Assembly (NCBI GenBank): GCA_964558875.1
Contig: CAZLGM010000190.1
Span: 1 to 6,481 of the forward strand
From: CAZLGM01 sp964558875
Lineage (GTDB): Bacteria > Desulfobacterota > Desulfobulbia > Desulfobulbales > Desulfocapsaceae
DNA length: 6,481 nucleotides
Direction of reading: 5' to 3'
Under the pieces are notes generated by a model. That model was not told the DNA's origin and made no database searches. It saw only the letters and a program-made list of their open reading frames with translations. Positions 1 to 4,217 of the stretch are shown piece after piece; within the stretch, counting starts at the first letter, position 1; every line of letters starts with the position of its first letter. The translations under genes and the position numbers were made by a program.

Positions 1-104
1 ATGGATTCAGGAGCATGAAAGTCGGATGATCTGTGATTATTACTTTTACAGAACAACCAAGACAGGTAGAGTATAAGTCAGAAAAGAAACCAAAATCGGA
101 TGAT

Positions 105-779
105 ATGCGAATTCTTGTTGTCGAAGATGATACAAAAATAGCCTCCTTTTTAACAAAAGGGTTACGGGAAGCAGGCTACAGTGTCGATGTGTGCGCGGAT
201 GGCGTCGATGGGCTGGATATGGTCAAAACGGAGCCGTATGCTGCCGCAGTCATCGATATTATGCTTCCCCGGCTTGATGGTCTCAGTCTGATCGAACAGA
301 TGAGAGCTGATAATATTAATACACCGGTTTTGATTCTCAGCGCCAAACAATCGGTGGACGATCGGATACAGGGATTACAGCGGGGCGGTGACGATTATAT
401 GGTCAAGCCATTCTCCTTCAACGAACTGCTGGCCAGGGTGCAGGCTCTCATCCGCAGGGATCAAAAAAGTTCCGAACCAACCAGCCTGCATGTCGGGCCG
501 CTCCATATGGACCTGCTGAAGCATGAGGTAACACGAGAGGATAGGATGATCGAGTTGCCGGCTAAAGAATTTTCCCTGCTCGAATACCTGATGAGAAATT
601 CCGGTCGTGTGGTTTCAAAGACATCAATTTTGGAGCAGGTGTATGATTATGCATTTGATCCCCAGACAAACGTTGTGGATGTCCTGGTTTGTCGGTTACG
701 CAACAAGATCGACAAAGATTTTCCCGAAAAACTGATCCATACGGTCAGAGGCATGGGTTATGTTCTCCGGTCCGATTAA
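105..779 (+). CDS. OmpR/PhoB-family two-component response regulator
   Basis: DNA-binding response regulator, 224 aa counted from ATG 105, the normal length of the OmpR/PhoB family. Residues 1-118 form the receiver domain: acidic pair D8-D9, phospho-acceptor D51 in DIMLPRLDG, switch residue S79 in ILSA (often Thr in relatives), Y98 and the invariant K101 in MVKPF. Residues about 125-222 are the winged-helix DNA-binding domain, with the ELPAKEFSLLEYL start, a recognition-helix region around NVVDVLVCRLRNKID and the closing VRGMGYVLR hairpin. The frame is open back to a GTG at 33, which would add 24 polar residues without family similarity; ATG 105 places MRILVVEDD exactly where receivers begin, so it is preferred, although no strong Shine-Dalgarno precedes either start. 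The gene overlaps the histidine kinase by 20 bp, so the pair is an operon and the kinase its likely phosphodonor. Target genes are unknown. Confidence 0.95.
   Translation: MRILVVEDDTKIASFLTKGLREAGYSVDVCADGVDGLDMVKTEPYAAAVIDIMLPRLDGLSLIEQMRADNINTPVLILSAKQSVDDRIQGLQRGGDDYMVKPFSFNELLARVQALIRRDQKSSEPTSLHVGPLHMDLLKHEVTREDRMIELPAKEFSLLEYLMRNSGRVVSKTSILEQVYDYAFDPQTNVVDVLVCRLRNKIDKDFPEKLIHTVRGMGYVLRSD
747..751 (+). promoter_or_regulatory. Ribosome binding site of the histidine kinase
   Basis: AGAGG lies 8 bases before ATG 760, inside the 3' end of the response regulator gene. It supports the 760 start and implies translational coupling of the two overlapping genes. The nearer ATG at 753 is out of frame. 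Confidence 0.55.
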
Positions 780-2157
780 CAAATGGATAAATGCCCGGCG
801 CAGGTTGGGCCATGGGCTTTTTTATTTCCTTCTCCTCTGGCTGACCACCCTGCTGTTTCTGTCACTTTTTACCCTGCTTGTAAAAAACCAGTTGAAAAAT
901 GAAGAACGGCGTGATGCGGAACAGAAGGTGAACCGGTATGTGGCCAGGACCTTTCCGGCAGGGCTCAGTTTTTCCACTTTCAAGCGTGATGGCGGTACCA
1001 TCACGCTGCAGGGATTGTCTTTCGTCAGAATGGTCAATGGGCCGGAACAGGTGTTTTTCGGCGGAGATCAAGGGGAAGAGCAGGTTGATTTTCGCCGTCT
1101 TGTAGAGTTTGATCCGACTCAGACAGGAGTTTGGATTGATGGCCCGGGACAGGCCCGCTGGACGATTCTTTCCCGCCGGATGGGAGATGGCCTTTTCTTT
1201 CAGGCCGGAAAAAAGAGTGACAGGAGTTACAGACTGTATCTCAGAATCAGAACTTTCTGTTTTTGGGCGTCCGGTGTTTCTTTTTTTCTTTGTTTACTTG
1301 CAGTCTCATTATTGAGTCGTCTAACCTATTCGCCGATCCGAAGGGTTGCCAGGGAAATCGCCGCACTTCCGGCTTCCGGCACCAGGGGCGATCTGCCCGT
1401 TCATATCGATGATAACAGAGACTTAAAGGAGCTGTACAGCCGGATTAATCGACTCATTGAACAGAATCGTCAACTGATCGTTGAAATGCAGGGTTCGCTG
1501 GATAATGTTGCCCATGATCTGCGGACACCGATGACCCGTCTGCGTTCTGTTGCCGAATATGCCCTGCAGGCAAAGCCGGACCCGGAGTTGTACCGGGAGG
1601 CGTTGTCTGACTGCCTTGAAGAGTCTGACAGGGTGTTATCCATGTTGAAGATAATGATGAGTGTGGCCGAAGCGGAATCGGGCACCATGCAACTCGATAT
1701 GCAGCAGCTCAACCTGAAAGAGATGTTGGAAGATGTCCTTTCACTCTATGAGTACAGCGCTGATGAGATGGGAATTGATATCCGACCGGAGCTGGAAGAA
1801 GATCTATGGGTCCTCGGGGATACAACGCGGCTTTCCCAGGTGTGGTCAAATCTGTTGGACAACGCGCTCAAATACAGTTATGAGGGTGGTCAGGTCGAGG
1901 TTCGTCTATATCAGGAGGGAGATGCGATGGTTGTCAGTTTTTCCGATTCCGGTATGGGCATATCAGCAAGTGAAATGACCAGAATATGGGACAGGCTCTA
2001 TCGGGGAGATCGCAGCCGTACTAAGCCTGGATTGGGGCTCGGCCTTAATTTCGTAAAAGCGGTGGTCGAAGCCCATGGCGGCAGAGTGAGTGTGAGCAGT
2101 AAACTGCAGGAAGGTTCAATTTTCACAGTTCGGTTGAAAACTGTTGATTCAGGTTAG
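760..2157 (+). CDS. Membrane sensor histidine kinase
   Basis: 465-aa sensor kinase, partner of the preceding regulator. A basic N-terminus (NARRR) is followed by a first membrane segment at about residues 20-41. A predicted periplasmic sensor region of about 120 residues follows (43-166), and a second membrane segment lies at about 168-188. A HAMP linker spans about 188-242. The dimerisation and phosphotransfer box has H252 in NVAHDLRTPMTRLR. The ATP-binding domain shows the N box (N364 and N368 in NLLDNALKY), the G1 box DSGMG (396-400), an F-box-like WDRLYRG and the G2 box GLGLGL (from 425). All catalytic motifs are intact, so an active enzyme is expected. The sensor region resembles nothing I can name, and no metal-binding His/Met cluster is visible, so the stimulus is unknown. 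The stop codon TAG falls within the left TTAG direct repeat of the miniature element that follows. Confidence 0.95.
   Translation: MFSGPINKWINARRRLGHGLFYFLLLWLTTLLFLSLFTLLVKNQLKNEERRDAEQKVNRYVARTFPAGLSFSTFKRDGGTITLQGLSFVRMVNGPEQVFFGGDQGEEQVDFRRLVEFDPTQTGVWIDGPGQARWTILSRRMGDGLFFQAGKKSDRSYRLYLRIRTFCFWASGVSFFLCLLAVSLLSRLTYSPIRRVAREIAALPASGTRGDLPVHIDDNRDLKELYSRINRLIEQNRQLIVEMQGSLDNVAHDLRTPMTRLRSVAEYALQAKPDPELYREALSDCLEESDRVLSMLKIMMSVAEAESGTMQLDMQQLNLKEMLEDVLSLYEYSADEMGIDIRPELEEDLWVLGDTTRLSQVWSNLLDNALKYSYEGGQVEVRLYQEGDAMVVSFSDSGMGISASEMTRIWDRLYRGDRSRTKPGLGLGLNFVKAVVEAHGGRVSVSSKLQEGSIFTVRLKTVDSG
2154..2157. repeat. Left TTAG direct repeat (putative target-site duplication)
   Basis: TTAG directly abuts the left end of the miniature element and contains the TAG stop of the histidine kinase. 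The identical tetramer abuts the right end. Four bases alone could match by chance; the weight comes from the exact placement against symmetric inverted repeats. Confidence 0.5.
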
Positions 2158-2271
2158 CCCGTATTTCTCATAAACAGTGTGTAAATTTGTAATTTTTTTA
2201 TGTAGTACAGAACTTATCCTATCTCCATAGTATTCTGACAACATTGACACAATGTTAATGAGAAATGCGGG
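2158..2271. mobile_element. MITE-like miniature inverted-repeat element, 114 bp
   Basis: The two ends are imperfect inverted repeats, left 2158-2192 and right 2236-2271. Both begin CCCG(T/C)ATTTCTCAT, and they agree in 30 of 36 aligned columns (5 mismatches, 1 gap by hand alignment). The roughly 43-bp centre is AT-rich, has a run of seven T at 2193-2199, and carries no coding frame of note. TTAG occurs immediately outside each end (2154-2157 and 2272-2275), the pattern of a 4-bp target-site duplication. Size, terminal repeats, lack of a transposase and insertion between genes fit a non-autonomous element mobilised by a transposase elsewhere. I cannot assign the transposon family. Placing the ends one base further in gives 112 bp flanked by 6-bp GTTAGC repeats. 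A long transcriptional hairpin between convergent genes is the alternative reading, but no T-run follows the outer end of either arm, so it is not a standard terminator. Confidence 0.65.
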
Positions 2272-2275
2272 TTAG
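2272..2275. repeat. Right TTAG direct repeat (putative target-site duplication)
   Basis: This is the second TTAG, directly beyond the right end of the element. Read on the minus strand it supplies the TAA stop of the EEP-family gene. CAGGT also follows here at 2276-2280 and precedes the left copy at 2150-2154, which may be coincidence or a trace of the original junction. Confidence 0.5.
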
Positions 2276-3003
2276 CAGGTGAAGTCACAGAGTAGCGGTG
2301 CGTGGTCGGATAGCTGAATGTTGGGAATTTGGAAATTCCTGGGATCAAGACCGGGACTATGGAGAATAAAATCGAGTTCCCGTTGAGGAGAATGACTTGG
2401 ATGAGATGGTTGATTGGCCAGATTGGCGTTTTGGAGGTTGGCGGCACTCAAAAACAGCTCTAACTCACGGTCACCCCAGAAGGTGTTGAAGTCACCAGCC
2501 ACGATTACCGGTTTTTCATCATGCCGGATGATGGAGTGGAGCCGCTGAAGCTGGTGCTGGCGGTGCCTGAATTTTAGTGAGAGATGGACGATATAGACCA
2601 TAACATCCTCCAGTTCCATCTGGATCACCAGTCGCTTTACACCCTCTTCAAAATAGATAAACCTGGAACCGATGATCTCCCGATTGGTAAGCAGAGCATT
2701 GGACTGCTTTTTCATGACCGGCACTTTCTGGACAATGGAATCGTTGTGATATTTGGTTTCGACCAGATAGTGATATCCTAGTTTTTTACTGATATATTCC
2801 GCCTGGCAGCATTTGCCCGCACGATAGGAGCCGGAATCAACTTCAATCAAGGCAACGACGTCGGGCTGCATGGATTGGATAAATTGACCAATTTGATCCA
2901 GATTGTTTTCAGTGTTTTTAAAGAAACCGGTAAAGGGCAACGGCAGGTGATAGCCGTTTTGATGGCCGGTACCGTAACGGATATTATAAAGTAAAAAACG
3001 CAT
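2272..3003 (-). CDS. Endonuclease/exonuclease/phosphatase (EEP) family protein
   Basis: 243 aa from ATG 3003. It carries the complete motif set of the EEP (DNase I-like) metal-dependent phosphoesterases in order: N7 in LLYNIRYG, E54 in ALIEVDSGS for metal binding, H140 in VHLSLK, D171 and N173 in the GDFN signature, D211 in ELDFIL, and the terminal SDHAPL with catalytic-pair D233-H234. There is no signal peptide or membrane segment, so it is probably cytoplasmic. The family includes DNA-repair endonucleases, nucleases, phosphatases and sphingomyelinase-like enzymes, and the sequence alone does not tell which substrate is used. The frame is open upstream to a TTG at 3051, adding 16 residues, but the family fold begins at MRFLLYNIRYG, so ATG 3003 is preferred; a weak GGA lies about 6 bases before it. 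The gene is convergent with the two-component operon and divergent from hemC. Its TAA stop lies in the element's right flanking repeat. Confidence 0.85.
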   Translation of the reverse strand: MRFLLYNIRYGTGHQNGYHLPLPFTGFFKNTENNLDQIGQFIQSMQPDVVALIEVDSGSYRAGKCCQAEYISKKLGYHYLVETKYHNDSIVQKVPVMKKQSNALLTNREIIGSRFIYFEEGVKRLVIQMELEDVMVYIVHLSLKFRHRQHQLQRLHSIIRHDEKPVIVAGDFNTFWGDRELELFLSAANLQNANLANQPSHPSHSPQRELDFILHSPGLDPRNFQIPNIQLSDHAPLLCDFTC

Positions 3004-3035
3004 AAATATTCCAGTCTTCGACCGGGTTATCGGAG

Positions 3036-3065
3036 ATAAAAACCTGACCAAAGAAACAGATTCAA
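3036..3065 (-). promoter_or_regulatory. Weak candidate promoter of the EEP-family gene
   Basis: Read on the minus strand, a TTGAAT (3060-3065) and a TTTTAT (3036-3041) are 18 bp apart, each matching the sigma-70 consensus at 4 of 6 bases. Initiation near 3029 would fit translation from ATG 3003 rather than TTG 3051. Matches this loose are common in AT-rich DNA. Confidence 0.2.
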
Positions 3066-3085
3066 TTATGTTTGGTCAACCCCTT

Positions 3086-3106
3086 TGCCTTAATAATTCA
3101 AAGGCA
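3086..3106. repeat. Short inverted repeat, 6-bp arms
   Basis: TGCCTT (3086-3091) and AAGGCA (3101-3106) form inverted arms around a 9-nt spacer. An overlapping shifted pair, CCTTTG/CAAAGG (3082-3087 and 3099-3104), is also present. It could be an operator for either divergent gene. There is no T-run after it, so it is not an intrinsic terminator. A 6-bp arm can occur by chance. Confidence 0.3.
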
Positions 3107-3136
3107 CGATCTCTTATTATAAGTATAAAACGGATA

Positions 3137-3182
3137 GAATGATAGCGGAAAATCGGAGAGAATGACAGCAGAAAATGAAAGA
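3137..3182 (+). repeat. Two tandem imperfect 23-nt repeats upstream of hemC
   Basis: Units 3137-3159 and 3160-3182 lie back to back with no gap and agree at 18 of 23 positions. Both have the shape GAATGA-x-AGC-x-GAAAAT-xxx-AGA. They are purine-rich on the plus strand and sit 93 bp before the hemC start. They may be a tandem protein-binding site or a simple slippage duplication. Confidence 0.5.
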
Positions 3183-3258
3183 GATGGGCTTTTTTTCTGG
3201 ATTATGCTACGTTGTCCCAGTTTATGGAAATAATGGGTTAATCGATCAAGTATGCAGA

Positions 3259-3264
3259 AGAGGA
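3259..3264 (+). promoter_or_regulatory. Ribosome binding site of hemC
   Basis: AGAGGA lies 10 bases before ATG 3275. The ATG at 3265 directly follows it, too close to use, and opens only an 11-codon frame. No other in-frame start exists upstream before a stop at 3239, so 3275 is well supported. Confidence 0.6.
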
Positions 3265-3274
3265 ATGGATATCG

Positions 3275-4210
3275 ATGATCATTCGAATAATATCCCGTAA
3301 AAGTCCGCTGGCAATGTGGCAGACTGAAACGGTTGCGGAAATATTGAATACAAACGGCATAGAGACCGAAATCACCAAAATGGAGACCAAGGGAGATAAA
3401 ATCCTTGACCGCTCCATTGCCAAAATCGGTTCCAAAGGGGTTTTTACTGAGGAACTCGAAGAGAGGCTCGCCCAGGGCACTTCCGATATAGCCGTTCACA
3501 GTGCTAAAGATATGCAGTCGAGGTTACCTGAAGGGTTTGAGTTGATCGCTTTCACGGAGCGTGAGCAGGTCAACGATGTGCTGTTAAGCGATGACCAGAC
3601 CATTGATCTTGCTGACACCAGTCGCAAGATCGTAATTGGTACCTCATCGGTACGGCGCCGGGCTTTTTTACAACACTATTATCCTCATGTTGAAGCCGTT
3701 GAGATGAGAGGTAATCTGCAGACCAGGATCAGAAAGCTGGAAGACGGCGTCTGTGACGCCTTGATGCTTGCCTATGCCGGGGTTAAACGAATGGGCTATG
3801 AAAACAGGATTATAAAGACCTTTTCGGATTCAGAGCTGATCCCACCGGTTGGCCAGGGCTGCATCGCCATTGAGGCGGCTTCGACCCTTGCTCCGGAAAA
3901 AAAAGAGAGGATTCGCAGTTGTCTGAATAATTCCCTGAGTGAATCATGTCTGTTGGCAGAACGGGCCTTTTTACGAAAGCTTGAAGGCGGCTGCTCCATT
4001 CCCGCCTTTGGCCTGGCAAAGTTAAACGGCAATGAGGTAACCCTGGATGGAGGGCTGGCCAGTATCGATGGATCGACTATGATCCGTAATCAGTTGAGTG
4101 GTCCTAAAGAAACTGCTGAAGAACTCGGCGAGCAGCTTGGCAACTATGTACTGGAAAGCGGTGGCCGTGAACTGCTCGCGGAAATCAGGCGGTTGCAGGC
4201 CCAGGATTAA
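3275..4210 (+). CDS. hemC: Hydroxymethylbilane synthase (porphobilinogen deaminase)
   Basis: 311 aa, the usual length. The enzyme joins four porphobilinogen molecules head to tail into hydroxymethylbilane in the cytoplasm, the step before uroporphyrinogen III, the branch point to haem, sirohaem and cobalamin. Visible hallmarks are the opening RIISRKSPLAMWQ, KGVFTEELE, the active-site loop HSAKDM with catalytic D79, GTSSVRRRA with substrate-binding arginines, MRGNLQTRIRKL, PPVGQGCIAIE, and LEGGCSIP with C240, the residue expected to bind the dipyrromethane cofactor. The active-site loop differs from the common HS(L/M)KD(V/M)P form: Ala replaces Leu or Met, and Gln81 replaces the usual Pro. All charged catalytic residues are kept, so the enzyme should work. 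No other hem gene is in the window. The gene ends 7 bp before the stop of the convergent VWA gene, leaving no room for a private terminator. Confidence 0.97.
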   Translation: MIIRIISRKSPLAMWQTETVAEILNTNGIETEITKMETKGDKILDRSIAKIGSKGVFTEELEERLAQGTSDIAVHSAKDMQSRLPEGFELIAFTEREQVNDVLLSDDQTIDLADTSRKIVIGTSSVRRRAFLQHYYPHVEAVEMRGNLQTRIRKLEDGVCDALMLAYAGVKRMGYENRIIKTFSDSELIPPVGQGCIAIEAASTLAPEKKERIRSCLNNSLSESCLLAERAFLRKLEGGCSIPAFGLAKLNGNEVTLDGGLASIDGSTMIRNQLSGPKETAEELGEQLGNYVLESGGRELLAEIRRLQAQD

Positions 4211-4217
4211 CATCTTT

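Larger units (their letters stand above)
3004..3274. other. Divergent intergenic region between the EEP gene and hemC
   Basis: This 271-bp stretch must hold the promoters of both divergent genes. It contains AT-rich blocks (around 3111-3130), a small inverted repeat (3086-3106), a pair of 23-nt imperfect tandem repeats (3137-3182) and a seven-to-eight base T-run near 3190-3196. No convincing -35/-10 pair for hemC was found: TATAAA (3124-3129) and TATGCT (3203-3208) look like -10 boxes but lack a good -35 at the right distance. An open minus-strand frame spanning 3098-3499 covers this region but mostly mirrors hemC and is not considered a gene. Confidence 0.5.

Noticed and set aside
15..29. 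ATG with an AGGAG just before it, giving a four-codon mini-ORF in frame with the response regulator
   Set aside because: Only one base separates AGGAG from the ATG, too close for initiation, and the frame stops at once. It may only be the tail of an upstream gene ending TGA at 16-18, which cannot be judged from so few bases.
45..77. TTTACA and TATAAG as a promoter for the two-component operon
   Set aside because: The spacing is 21 bp, too long for sigma-70, and the -35 match is partial.
3169..3199. CAGAAAA ... TTTTCTG with a T-run as a terminator
   Set aside because: The stem is almost all A-T, and its position ahead of hemC with no gene ending before it on the plus strand makes termination unlikely.
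3098..3499. Open minus-strand frame across the hemC upstream region and 5' end
   Set aside because: It overlaps hemC antisense and its upper part is low-complexity, Phe/Ser/Tyr-rich translation of purine-rich DNA, with no recognisable domain.
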